A stretch of 64,000 bases of DNA from Echinostoma caproni (Eukaryota; Platyhelminthes; Trematoda; Plagiorchiida; Echinostomatidae), in contig UZAN01039481.1 in assembly GCA_900618425.1 (NCBI GenBank), positions 1 to 64,000 on the forward strand, read 5' to 3'. Every line of letters starts with the position of its first letter. Position 1 is the first letter of the stretch. The notes below the pieces were generated by a model. That model made no database searches. It was given only the letters and a program-made list of their open reading frames with translations, and was not told the origin of the DNA. Below, piece by piece: positions 46,859 through 57,850 of the stretch. A program made the translations under genes and the position numbers.

Positions 46859-46962
46859 TGTGGTTATGTTCGTAAAGTTCAAATCAACGGTCAGTATGGG
46901 ATTTCTTTCTTGTAAGTCTTTATGACAAACGCATTGGAATAGTGAACTCGTAGCTTGGTTAT
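46859..46962 (-). CDS. candidate exon M2 of a minus-strand gene
   Basis: The acceptor ACCAATTCCATTTAG and donor ACCACA/GTAAGG bound 104 nt: two leading bases and 34 codons ending in phase 0. The peptide has a CVC motif (LFQCVCHKDLQERNP) and two adjacent N-glycosylation-type sites (NFT, NIT), so it looks secreted or extracellular. The leading two bases complete the one-base overhang of exon M1 (57322-57121) on the same strand as a Tyr codon. The implied intron is about 10 kb. Confidence 0.45.
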
Positions 46963-47064
46963 CTAAATGGAATTGGTTTGCACGACGGTTCCACCGCCAC
47001 AAGGTATTTGAATATATATAAGCATTTTATTCTCTAGTGTTAGTTACCATAGTTCTAATTTCAG

Positions 47065-47167
47065 AGGTGAGCAATTTCCATTACAAGTAATGTCGATCAA
47101 TCTAGTTCAGATGCCTGAAGCAATCAGAACATTAATGGTCGCGTTAAACTCGCAAGACTCATTATAA
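47065..47167 (+). CDS. candidate exon, 34 codons to a stop
   Basis: The acceptor AGTTCTAATTTCAG opens a frame with one leading base: GEQFPLQVMSINLVQMPEAI, then RTLMVALNSQDSL, ending TAA. It could be a terminal exon, or could splice out earlier (CAA/GTAATG or ATG/GTCGCG) to the acceptor at 47224. Protein-like but unassigned. It lies only 100 bp from the antisense exon M2, so one of the two may be spurious. Confidence 0.35.
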
Positions 47168-47238
47168 CCAAGACAGAAGCCATCAGAGTTCACCTACTTA
47201 TCACCACTCTCTCTCTTTTCTCAGAAACAACTTGCCAC

Positions 47239-47729
47239 NNNNNNNNNNNNNNNNNNNNNNNNNNNNNNNNNNNNNNNNNNNNNNNNNNNNNNNNNNNNNN
47301 NNNNNNNNNNNNNNNNNNNNNNNNNNNNNNNNNNNNNNNNNNNNNNNNNNNNNNNNNNNNNNNNNNNNNNNNNNNNNNNNNNNNNNNNNNNNNNNNNNNN
47401 NNNNNNNNNNNNNNNNNNNNNNNNNNNNNNNNNNNNNNNNNNNNNNNNNNNNNNNNNNNNNNNNNNNNNNNNNNNNNNNNNNNNNNNNNNNNNNNNNNNN
47501 NNNNNNNNNNNNNNNNNNNNNNNNNNNNNNNNNNNNNNNNNNNNNNNNNNNNNNNNNNNNNNNNNNNNNNNNNNNNNNNNNNNNNNNNNNNNNNNNNNNN
47601 NNNNNNNNNNNNNNNNNNNNNNNNNNNNNNNNNNNNNNNNNNNNNNNNNNNNNNNNNNNNNNNNNNNNNNNNNNNNNNNNNNNNNNNNNNNNNNNNNNNN
47701 NNNNNNNNNNNNNNNNNNNNNNNNNNNNN
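47239..47729. other. assembly gap (491 N)
   Basis: A run of unknown bases. The 22 bp before it (47217-47238) are repeated exactly after it (47730-47751), including a splice-acceptor-like CTCTTTTCTCAG context. The gap may therefore be artificial (an overlapped contig end) or span a tandem duplication. Confidence 0.95.
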
Positions 47730-47737
47730 TTTCTCAG

Positions 47738-47793
47738 AAACAACTTGCCACATCCGTACGTTTTCCCACAGGACACCAACAAAGACCAGTCCA
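47738..47793 (+). CDS. candidate exon at the gap edge
   Basis: After TTTCTCAG, 56 nt are open with one leading base (NNLPHPYVFPQDTNKDQS) to a TCCA/GTGAGG donor. The identical acceptor and first 14 exon bases also occur left of the gap at 47225, where the full pyrimidine tract CACTCTCTCTCTTTTCTCAG is present. Phase 0 is also open for 19 codons. Resolution depends on closing the gap. Confidence 0.3.
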
Positions 47794-48318
47794 GTGAGGT
47801 CCATCACCTCTATTCAACATAAACAGTGCAGGTGAACATGATCACCATGGAACGTGCAATAACGTTGGACCTCAAGCGTATCGGCTGTATGGTGGCATAG
47901 CCCTAACAACTGCAATTTGCATGCTATTCCTCCTCCCTCACTTTCCTGACTTATGTAATATGATGTAATTAGTCTGCCGATCACTGTCTCGGGATTATCC
48001 AATCAGGAATATTCACTGGATGTCTTGCTTTTTACACATATGGTAGTTAGTCCTTCAAGTAAATGATAAATTTAAGTTTAGAGCGAGACGTAAATAAAAT
48101 GGGTAACGCTGTGAACCAATCCCATTTTCAATTCTAATTAAATCGCGTTTGATTCCCAGACAAATTTCCTCAAGCAATGGGATCACCTTAGATTCACTAA
48201 CATCACATTCTGCATGTAACCTTCAGCTCTTTATCCTTGAACCTCAAGGATTTTGCTCAAATTGTATACAGTTGTGGTGACGGTTACCAACATGTATAAG
48301 TACAAAATACTATTTCAG
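47794..48318. other. no feature recognised
   Basis: Unique-looking AT-rich sequence. Confidence 0.5.
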
Positions 48319-48428
48319 GTGAAGAAACGATCACGACTATAAGAATTGAACAAAACAACCATTTTATAACTTTATCAATTCAAGCTTTGTTTTACTGGAG
48401 TGATGAGAAAATTTTGATACACCAATGA
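48319..48428 (+). CDS. candidate exon, weak Cys-loop receptor resemblance
   Basis: The acceptor AAAATACTATTTCAG precedes two bases and 35 codons to TGA: EETITTIRIEQNNHFITLSI, then QALFYWSDEKILIHQ. The run from NNHFITLSI to WSDEKILI resembles the early extracellular domain of Cys-loop ligand-gated channels, where a short loop is followed by a beta strand and a W-x-D motif. It is one short segment with no supporting exon (no Cys-loop, no TM) nearby, so this is a hint only. A GTGATG after W could be a donor. Confidence 0.3.
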
Positions 48429-50559
48429 TTACTTAATAAATACCTTCCAATTGGAAAGAGTCAGATGAAAGTAATCGATTCAGCCAGCTAATATTGACAG
48501 ATAACTTATCAAAGCTACAACGGTTTGTTGACAAATCTGGAGGTTTTCCCTATTATTCCATTTTCTTTACCCATATCATTTGTGACAATAAATCGCTGAC
48601 AGCATAGTTATGGAGCGAAATCAATACTAGCTCTGTCTTTGACAAATTTGGTATAATTTTTATGAGTCATTAAAGTTTCTTCACCTCTCTCTTCATCTCG
48701 AGGTTTCAATCAAACATAGCAGAATCATCACAAATCAACAATCAATCACATTCACTCATCCTTTGCCAGTTACTTGCATCAGTTTTTGTTATATTCAGCA
48801 TATGATAGTATTCACAAATATTCGTTCGATTTGCGTGGCATACTCCTCAGATAAAATCCCTAACACTCGCAGCGTTTATACGATACGCTTTCTCAAACCG
48901 AACAGTAAATTGCATACACTGACATTAAGACCAAATAGTTTTCCCATCAGTTGCTCTAGGTGCACGCATTCGATCATGCCAGAATGACACTGATCTGGAG
49001 CAAAATGCGTTGTGTACAACAGCCGTACAGATATCTCAATACAGCTAATAAGTTATAAACTTCATATATTCAAAACGGTGAAAATACATTTATTTTGTTT
49101 ATAACCCATGTACTAATTTCCAGCCGAAAAAGTGCGGTTAGTGGTATTGTGACTGTATCCTAAGCAAAAGATACTATGCCGTTATCGGAGGAAGATTGCT
49201 GGATCAGGAAGCGAACAAATGATGGGATACGAGAAGACCATATGAACCCGGATGAGCACTCAATAGACGGTTTTTCCTCAAATTCTTGACATTCTAAGTG
49301 GTCTGCCAGTCTCGATCTTCCAGAGAATGTATTCGATTATCGGTCAATGCATAATATGGTTACTACAAAGCCCTCCCCTAATTTGGTTTGTGTCCTAAGT
49401 GGAGTAAATAGAGGGTTACTGAACTGCAAATGAATATTTGATTGTAGAGGAAAAGCGGGTTGGGACATTTGCTCATTCTTGGAGGTTTTATTTTTGTGTT
49501 TCCCCTGTAACGGCATTACCACCTTTGTTTAAGTAGACTACAATGTTGTCATTTACAACTAAAATATTCTTTGATAACATAGAAATACATAAAGCTTGAG
49601 GTGGCTAGAATGTGAAACCGTGCGTGTTCTCATTATATGTTTCATGGGTCTGTTTAAATAGTTGCTTATCCGTGGTTTATAATAGGGAACCGAGGAAAAG
49701 AAAGGCAGAAAGCGAAGAAGGATGAAACAGGGTGGACGAGGTCACATACGTCCGCTTTCACGTTCTGTGTCGGGCCTGAGTCAGGGCAGCTGGTAGGCTT
49801 TAACAGGCCTGATTTGCCAAAAATTGAGTTGTTGTTTATAGATTTATTGCTCTCACTTCTGCTGTCGCAAGTTGGCTTTGTCAGAGAGTTTTGAAGGGTT
49901 TTGAGGTAACATGAAAACGATTTTGAAGCATCTGCATTCATCTGGTGCCCGATCACAATAACAGTGTTCCCGTATTTAACGAATCTCGTTTATACTTCGT
50001 GATTTTCTTAAAAAAGTTTCTAATCATCCTGTCTACATGAGGGGCAGTGGCCACACTCGTACACTGTGCTTATCAGTATCGTCCAGCGTGGAAGTCCAGT
50101 TAAATTGTACCAATCAGGCAACATAAAAAGGCATTAATAAAACTGAAGGTAAGTAGGATTATTATCATTTATAAATCCAATTAGAGCTTCGGTATGATAA
50201 TGTTGAATGCTACCAACCATATGAATAAGATGAATAAAATTTTGAACGAAAATCGTAAAATTACAGGAGAAAATAAATAAGGGGTAAACTGAAGGATATA
50301 ACAACCGGTTCACTGAAGTCACTGAGGTACCAATATATAATCCCTATGATAACATACGGATAGCTGAGAGCAAGGGTAACATCCATCTTTCGTCTTGGCC
50401 GTTCACGTAAACGTTCTAAACCGGGTGTCCCGCTAGGAACTAGACCTTGATTGCAAATGCTGATTTACAACTACTATGCAATGGGCAAGACAAGAGACAT
50501 GTAACTAGCAAACACTTGAACCCCGCCGTCAAACGTGTGCAATCCACAGCCGACCAGGT
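48429..50559. other. no gene recognised
   Basis: Several chance ORFs up to 96 codons on both strands. No transposon motif or tRNA-like box of quality. An acceptor at 49123 has no usable frame. Confidence 0.45.
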
Positions 50560-50765
50560 GTTTGTTTTAACAATTTGCTTGGTGCAATAACGGTGGCAAG
50601 GGAACCAATGACCACTCTGCTCTATCCATTTGTGTTTACCAGTTTGTGCGTGGATGTTCAGCTACCTATACAGGACGAACAGAGATACATTTCCGTCGCC
50701 GAATAGCTGCAGACGACCTTTTTGGCACTTTACACCAATTATTGAGAAAGTTGCAACAATGAATT
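50560..50765 (+). mobile_element. Penelope-like element fragment I (GIY-YIG)
   Basis: The plus frame reads CVYQFVRGCSATYTGRTEIHF, then RRRIAADDLFGTL and LLRKLQQ. The spacing of CGC, Y-x-G-R-T and RRRIA is that of the GIY-YIG endonuclease at the C-terminus of Penelope-like retroelements (usual form TYIGRTxxxxxxRxxEH). The RT is not visible upstream. Two similar fragments follow at 52.3 and 54.8 kb in the same orientation. Confidence 0.65.
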
Positions 50766-51971
50766 CATCAGCTAGTTAGAAAATAATTACCTTCGGTACA
50801 CAGACCTGGACGAAGAAGAACACCGTGTTTCTACAGCCTAATCATCCGATTATATACAACACGATGGATGGATGCTGTATACGATACCTTGAAACTGTAA
50901 CCGGTCACAGGGAATGCATAAAATCCCAAGGGATTACTGAGTTGCGTGAACATCCCCGTCGCTGTCGGGTTCAAACGTCAGTAGATTCAATAGAGATAGA
51001 TATCACACGGTGTCTTTTACATTTGGTTCATTATTACTTAAAGTCTTCTCTTCGTTTTAGTTTGTAAAGAAAACTAAACGATGCGTCGGAAAGCACACTT
51101 TGTTTACGTGTCGTTTTCCAGTCATTTTTTGGTAAACTACCCACTCATCTATATTTCTTTTTATAATTAAAATTACTGATTTAAAAGGCCACTACATTGA
51201 ATGTCCTTTGAATATATGTACTTTTATCGTGCACGACTAACCAGTAATAAAAGTTACTAATGCGAAGCAAGCGAAAGTTTAAATGCTCGTTAAATCAAGC
51301 ATCCGATGCAATGAGAAAAACCCATACCTTGGATCAAGGAAATTTTAGTTTAGAGACATTATAACTTCGTGCGGCAACCACCACTGCTCCCCGAACCGGT
51401 ATTGGGACTCTTAAAGTTTTCATTTGTCATACCGAAAAAGTTTATAAGAAGTTTGGAAGAGTTAAACTCTGGTCATTCGTTTCACTTGAATAACCACTGA
51501 GCTGGAATGTACCAAATACAAGAATGAAAATTATTTATCACTTGTCGTGACATGGCGGTAAATGAAACTTGGTGTTTTATCTCTGTATGTCAAAGTACTT
51601 TCACGGTTTATCTCTTTGAGGTGGACGTTTTGAGCATTGCAAGTGTGGTTCCGGTGTGATAGTAGTCAAACTTGTTTTGTTGTAGAAATAACTATCCGTT
51701 TGCAGTGCCACATGGTTTATCGTACACTGTAGAGAAGTTTAGTAGGACCTTGGATTACTCCATGTGAAGTTTCCAACCTACAGTTGATTATCTTTTGGCT
51801 CTCATGTCTTAATTCGACCATTGCGTTTTTTTCATTAAATAGATTCCCTCAGTCCTTATAAGTTTGATATAATCTAACATCTCTGTTCCACTCATCCGTT
51901 GATGCATTATTTCCATTGGTAAAGAAGTTATGATGAACTGAATATAATGGATAGTGCACAAAGCATTTCAG
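50766..51971. other. no feature recognised
   Basis: AT-rich. An 80-codon ORF at 50825-51067 has no domain or splice context. Confidence 0.45.
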
Positions 51972-52138
51972 GTCAGATTAGGTCAAATACAAACATTTGG
52001 CTGAACGGCGTACAAGCTGAACGAATTGCCATCAGCATCCGCACTGGACGAATACGTGTTATAGCACATCACAAAAATGAATATATTCTATGTCCACAGT
52101 ATCTAAATAACCAACGCGAAACGATTGCTCCTGAGTGA
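51972..52138 (+). CDS. candidate exon (possibly terminal)
   Basis: GCACAAAGCATTTCAG serves as acceptor, followed by two leading bases and 54 codons to TGA: IRSNTNIWLNGVQAERIAIS, IRTGRIRVIAHHKNEYILCP and a short tail. The composition is protein-like (mixed, charged). A CCACA/GTATCT donor would end it earlier. The polypyrimidine tract is weak. Product unknown. Confidence 0.35.
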
Positions 52139-52291
52139 ATTTCATGGCGTGAAACATTAGTAAACGAATTTCCATGACAAAGAAAAGTTTTGTTTTTAAT
52201 ACCGACTTGTCTTATTGTTATCTCTTGAGAACAGCCGGTATAGGAATGATAACATTAATATCAGAAACCAAAGTTAATTATTGAATGTGCA

Positions 52292-53390
52292 ATGCAACAC
52301 CCAATTTGCAGGAAAGACGTTACGGATCACCTATGGGTGCTTGAAGGGTGTAATGACACGCTACCTCTTGATCGCTTTCATACATGCATTCCACTAGGAC
52401 TCAAAATGACGGAGACCAACATCATCAGTCAAACACAGTTATATAAAAGATATGCTGACGATATTCTTGCAATCAGCAACTCTGAACAAGACTATGTCAA
52501 CTTCTTTCACGAACGCAATGCCGTCCATAGAACTATAAACCTTTCCACCGTGCACGAGCGTAACAACGGCTTGCATTTTTGGATTTGCTNATAACCAGAC
52601 GTTCAGAGAGCATTAAGCTCCGGTTTGTATACGGTACACATACGTGGTCGGGCCAGTACTTACGCTTCACTAGCTTTAAAACACTGAGATACAAACGTGG
52701 CTCAGCGAAAACGATGTACGATAGAGCCCGTCGATTGTGTGCACCTGACAATCTAAGCGGTGAGATGAAGCCACTAAACAAAATGTTTCAGTCCAACTGC
52801 TACCGAACGCCGTTTGTAAAATGATATTGCACTGTACACGATCCAAAACAACTAACAATATCTGTCCCGAAATGCAACGTTTTCTTGCAGCTGCCATTCA
52901 AGGGCGATGATCTCATCGAGCTGTTTGCAAGCCGCCTCAAATCGGCAATCCAACAGTCATACCATGTCGCCGACACTGTCCTACTTCACACATGCCGACA
53001 ACTACCCGTCCTCCCAGACAAGCGGCCGTTACCATTTCACACCACATCATACCTCACGCCAGTTCAAGTGTGGGTGCTTGGTCACTTACCTAGGCCAAAC
53101 TGGATGGCAACCTCGACTGAGAGTGACTGAACATGACCCAGGGGGGCTGGATACTTTTGTCAACCAATAAAAAGTCGGTCAAAAGTCACCGGTCAAATAG
53201 ACACCAGCCTGTTCCATAGCACACCATTTGCTTGAGACAAAGCATCGGTTCGACCGACTTACTGCGTTCTCCGTGATCGTACCCAACACCAATAAACGTT
53301 CATTGCAGTTTACTGTTCAATTGCGATTCAAAGATCGTTACCTGGGCTCTGCCTTGGTAGAAACCATGAGAGCTATGAACTGATTAATGA
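52292..53390 (+). mobile_element. Penelope-like element J (RT palm to GIY-YIG)
   Basis: Plus-strand pieces in order: RT catalytic block LYKRYADDILAISNSEQDYVN (about 52.44-52.5 kb), HERNNGLHFWI and TRRSESIKL. Next are the post-RT domain TWSGQYLRFTSFKTLRYKRGS with ARRLCAPDNLSGEM and CYRTPFV (52.6-52.82 kb), and LPFKGDDLIELFASRLKSAI (about 52.89 kb). Last come the GIY-YIG block FKCGCLVTYLGQTGWQPRLR with VTEHD (about 53.06-53.13 kb) and SIAHHLLETKHRFDRLTAFS to a stop at 53381. The domain order and residues are those of endonuclease-bearing Penelope-like elements. It is frameshifted in at least four places, with one N at 52590. Confidence 0.85.
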
Positions 53391-53521
53391 TAACTTCTAT
53401 CAATTTATTGTGATCATGTATATTATGTAATCTGTAGTATGCACCTAATGAGATACAGCGAAGTATATCCGGATAGAAATTGTGCAATGTAACTGTACTG
53501 TAATCTCTTTTCAAATTTTAG

Positions 53522-53579
53522 ATTCTGTTGAATGGTGTAAAATACAAGTGGTTCGCACATACTGCATCTTCTCTCTCTG
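53522..53579 (+). CDS. candidate exon
   Basis: Excellent acceptor TAATCTCTTTTCAAATTTTAG. In phase 0 it reads ILLNGVKYKWFAHTASSLS to a CTCTG/GTAAAG donor. The frame continues as GKVQREVMGYLQKPSEKTK to a weaker GTATGC donor at 53633. With two leading bases another frame (SVEWCKIQVV...) is open. The splice signals are convincing; frame and 3' end are unresolved. Confidence 0.4.
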
Positions 53580-53633
53580 GTAAAGTACAGAGGGAAGTGA
53601 TGGGTTATTTGCAAAAACCTTCCGAGAAAACCA

Positions 53634-54780
53634 AGTATGCTTCTGGAACTGACTTTAATATAATTCTACTTAGTATTATTCACGGTTTATATTTAAATAT
53701 ATATTTCCAAAGTGTTTTTAATGAATAAATGACGTTTTGCACACCGCTGAACAATTCATTATGGTAGTCAAAGATTAGTGTGCAAATCCTTCGAGTGAAA
53801 AGCTACTCGACGAATATAAAGAATGGCTTAAATGAGCTTTAAAAGTTCACCGTTTTATGTCTTTTGTTCATTTTTATGTGTTAAGCCTGTTGGAACCCCA
53901 AAACAGATTTGGTTGAAATGACTGAGGAATTTACGAAATGTTTTTCCGCATGAGGCTAGACAACTGCGGTTAAAAACTGGAGAATCCAACACTGTCGGTT
54001 TGTGTGTGGCTGTGTTCAATGTGCTTGCCTCTGCGGAACCATAAGGGTAACCCCAAATGGGATGTAGTTCAAAGACAAAGAAACGCATAATAAAATGGGT
54101 TTTTAAATTTTACAACAGTTGATTTCAAAACACACAAGGCCAGTGTCGATGTGCAAGATATATGCATAATAAATAAAATTTAACAAATATAAGTAGAATT
54201 TGCTAAAAACAACCTTGTTAAGCTTGCTTCGCATGGATTTTTGGCTTGTCCTACTGTTAAACAGTTGGCGATTCGTGTGATCTCTCTCCAAGTGCGAATG
54301 CAAAAATAGTCCGATATAACAAGAGAATGGGTTGTGAGACAGAAATGAGATATTGATTATATTGTAGGGGTACATTCGGTCAGGTTTCTTCTTATTCAGC
54401 AGTATTACTAATGTACAACAGCTGTAACAAATTCCTCATTGAAATACTTAAAATTAGTTTGAAGCACGTAATATAACGTATCACCCATATGGAATTTAGT
54501 GAACAAAATGCGTTAGGCATCACGTACCAATAACGCATGGTACACTGTAAAACTTCGTTTATAATCACTAAAAATTATTACGACAGTTATGATTCGGATA
54601 TTCAGGTTCCATAGCGTTGATGTTGGATCTGTTCACATTTTCTAGATGCTTACATCATACTTAAAACAACTAAATTGGGAAAAGACGTCATGAAACGCAT
54701 GTGCGCTGCCTGAAGTTGATTATCTAATACAATTCCAATCTATTGCCTATTTTTCGACTCAGAAGATTTCCTTGTCTTCT
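53634..54780. other. no feature recognised
   Basis: AT-rich; only fortuitous ORFs. Confidence 0.5.
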
Positions 54781-55057
54781 TAGCCTACCCAAAGTGAATG
54801 CGCAATCTCATGTTTCTGGCTTACATAAACCTATGTATTTGGTTGGGTGCGATGCCACTTGCATAGGCATAACCGATAGGTGGATGAATATCCGAGTAGT
54901 CGAACATAGCTGCTTGGGTCTAACGATAATGGATGAGATTGACGGTTTTCGGAGTTGGTTGCACGGAACACCGGCGTTGTCAATAGCACGCCTTCTATTG
55001 CACATTGATCACCGAGCCGATTACGGGCTTCGTCTCGACTTATTAAAACAAATGTAA
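54781..55057 (+). mobile_element. Penelope-like element fragment K (GIY-YIG)
   Basis: The plus frame 54743-55057 contains YLVGCDATCIGITDRWMNIR, VVEHS and, about 30 residues later, SIARLLLHIDHRADYG. These correspond to the GIY-YIG core (CGATYIGxTxRxxxxRxxEH) and the conserved SIARHLLxTxHRxD block that also ends element J. The RT part is absent. The frame is intact over roughly 100 codons, so this copy is less eroded than fragment I. Confidence 0.7.
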
Positions 55058-55160
55058 AAGGACGAATGCTAAGAGGTTATAGTAACCAAGTGGATGAGTG
55101 AAATGGTGATAAACTCCACTATCCACAACTCTAATGTATGAACAAAAATCTTTTCTTCAG

Positions 55161-55319
55161 TCAGTATCAGCTGAGATCGAGCCAAGCGAGTCTGGAATTA
55201 AATCTTACTCAATTGCTGTTTTGTGTTCTTTATTCAAATTCATTTCGAGAACATCACTTACTTTAGACCTTCACTGTGATCCTAAAGGGACAAAATTAAA
55301 GTGGTTCTCCATTTTTTAA
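55161..55319 (+). CDS. terminal exon of an unknown plus-strand gene
   Basis: The acceptor AAATCTTTTCTTCAG is strong and the frame is open in phase 0 for 52 codons to TAA: SVSAEIEPSESGIKSYSIAV, LCSLFKFISRTSLTLDLHCD, PKGTKLKWFSIF. There is a hydrophobic stretch (SIAVLCSLFKFI) but not a clear TM. The antisense strand carries a splice-like 20-nt segment (55281-55262), considered spurious. An upstream partner with a phase-0 end is not settled. Confidence 0.45.
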   Translation, partial: SVSAEIEPSESGIKSYSIAVLCSLFKFISRTSLTLDLHCDPKGTKLKWFSIF

Positions 55320-57120
55320 GGAGATGTAGCATCAGGTGTAAATACCTTCAATAAATGTTGGGTTTTTGAAATTCACCTTTACGGTTATTTGCACCAGATG
55401 GGAAGGAGAAAAAGGCCGGGATTGATGGAAACGGTTTGTTGTGAGTTCCCATGATGTGGTGCTTCATAAGAGACCTATTGATGTCAATCCTAAATAATAC
55501 AAACATAAATGAACGTTTAAAGTGATATTCACATTGCTTAAGTCGGTACAGTTATTAATCTGAGACATCTTTTTGACCATGTACCTAATGAAAATATCCT
55601 TTTAAAATACTTAGTGTTGAAGTTTGCGATAGTGTTTCATGAATCACTTTCCGCCTGCGGATCAACCAGAGGGGACAGAATTCTTAATTTATATCATTAA
55701 GTTTGTATAACTCAAAACATTTTCAGAAAATACAGCGGTAAATTTTATTCAGCTTAACTAAGATGCAATGGAAATGTGCATGGTGATGTTAGTTTTCAAC
55801 TTTACTTTTGGTTTACCGAACCCATCTTCGTATGTGAGTGGTAAAGTGCATAGTTAGCTAATCCATATAGTTTAATGGATTACCCAAACGCAAGCGGATT
55901 CCACTTCACGGGTGTGTGCCGCACACTGAAAATGTATACGAGATGAAGGATATTAATGACACTTTAATTTATTGCGTTATTGGATAGTATGTACTTCCTG
56001 GTTAAAATCGGGTCATAGTTGGTGGCTATCGTACTTCATTAGTCATGTGTATAACATCTCAGCGCCCCAAACTGCATACATATACCTTGTTCAATAGGTA
56101 CTTTCCTTTGCTGCGGAACGTTTGTCCGAGCTGCAGTGATACATATACACACACAGAACACCAATGGCACGGCCGAGGTATGCTTTTATTTCAAGGCTCA
56201 GTGAGCACAGTTGACCGTGAACCGACAACCGATATATGATGAACAGTATGGTAGAATTATTCCGGTTCTTCTCAGCAGTATCGATCTTCCGGCAATGAGA
56301 ATGAGTAGTTTGTCAGTTTTAATGTGTCCACTATCTTCCCTGATAACCACTTCTGTTTCGTAATCGGGCGGTTTGTAAAAGTACTGCGATTTATTACGAA
56401 ACGTATCTCACAAAATCGAAAATGTTTATGAAATTTGCTTTTTTTGCCTGTTTCATCAAGTCCAATTTATAATACCCTTATTAGTTCAAATGATATAAAT
56501 CCTTTTTGAAATTGTTTGCATGAAACACAAAATAAAGATTACCACAATTTGAGAATTTAGGAAAATTATTGGAATCACAGAAATGCATATTTTGGGGTCT
56601 ATGATAGTAAACTAGTAGGTCCCTTGGAAAACGTTTGAATAAACAATGCAGTTATTGCTTGATTTTTAGATTCTGAGTGTGTTTCCAACTAACATGACGC
56701 ATTATTATCCGTAAACTGACATATTCGGCAGCATCCGTTTTATTCATACCTATCCAGTTTGAGTATGCTTTGCATCATACATGCAGTTTTACTTTTCTAT
56801 CTATCGTTTACCGCCAAAGAGGAACTACATTTAATGAGGCATATAACAGTGTAATAAAACGAGCTGGTGAAACACCTCGACCATGGCGAAATGCCTCATC
56901 CTTCGACTAGTTCAATGGAGGTTTCCACTGCAGCTGTTAGTGACTTGTATCGGATTACACACCACATTCGCTTGACACTTGGAAAAGCAGTGCTTCTTGA
57001 AGACGCGTCATCACCAAAGGCATCTCACAAACAACCAACAATCTGCTGCTGCTTTGAACCACATTTGTAATTGTAGAAACTCATCGCCCTCCAATAACAT
57101 CAACTGAGTTCCACCCTTAC
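55320..57120. other. no feature recognised
   Basis: AT-rich sequence with no supported exon, repeat family or RNA gene. Confidence 0.5.
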
Positions 57121-57322
57121 AGTCCGGGTCTAGCGACCCTTGTGAGTTGTGTGCTGTGTTCGGCTGTTGATATTGGGTTCTGTGGGTTGCAAACACTGAA
57201 CAATAAGGACATTGAATAAATTGCTGCCCACGTTTTCCTTGCCCGGTCATCTGCACCACATACGTGTACTGAGTATCCGGCAACATGTTACTCAGCCCTC
57301 TTGCATGTAATTCTGCTTTCAT
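57121..57322 (-). CDS. candidate exon M1 of a minus-strand gene
   Basis: An ATG at 57322 (or an ACAG acceptor just before it) opens 67 codons plus one base to a GGACT/GTAAGG donor. It reads GLSNMLPDTQYTYVVQMTGQ, then IQCPYCSVFATHR and a polar tail. The LPDTQYTYVVQMTG segment resembles the end of a fibronectin type III strand pattern (L-x-P-x-T-x-Y-x-x-x-V), but the rest of the domain is not visible. The one-base overhang matches exon M2 (46962-46859). If M1 holds the start codon there is no signal peptide, which conflicts with an extracellular role, so it may be internal. Confidence 0.45.
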
Positions 57323-57774
57323 ATCTGTCGTCTACCACCTTATATGAATATCTTTGATAGGGCACCTATCAGTGATATTTAAACTTAGGTCCAACCAATC
57401 TGAACTTTGATCCGTCAAATACGGGACTTGTTTAGTAATATAGTTCTAGTAAACGCCTCTTAGTGAGTTGAAAAGAACAAATTTTCATGTTTAGAGCAAC
57501 TGTAGCACAAAATAAAAAGCTTGGAAGCACCGTACAGCTGTTTTGACATATTTGGGTCTCAAAAGCAGTCCCGATTGATCGACACAACTAAAGATGGAAC
57601 TCCAGACCCCGAAGATGGCACACAAACGTACTACCTACTCCATCACGCCTTGATCATGTAACAGGCATCATGGTCGGAATGTTTTAAACCGAACAATGAC
57701 CCTGGAGACGGTAGCTCAGATAGGAGAAATGTGGCACAAAGCTCACAAAAATGGGTTATATTATCTCGTGTAAA

Positions 57775-57850
57775 GGCTGTCTGTTGATCGAGTGGGTAGA
57801 ATGTTTGCTTGCTACCTATGAGATCCGGGGTTTGATCCCAGTTGGATCAA
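57775..57850 (+). repeat. tRNA-like segment (SINE head)
   Basis: TGATCGAGTGGGTAGAA (A-box-like) and G-GGGTTTGATCCC (B-box, 57828-57839) are spaced about 35 nt apart. The acceptor stem is not convincing. Probably a tRNA-derived SINE head. Confidence 0.45.

Noticed and set aside
47190..47822. Long ORFs of about 193-205 codons on both strands
   Set aside because: They are almost entirely the run of N translated as unknown residues.
55262..55281. 20-nt minus-strand micro-exon with good splice-like borders
   Set aside because: It lies antisense within a longer plus-strand terminal exon that has a better acceptor and a 52-codon frame.
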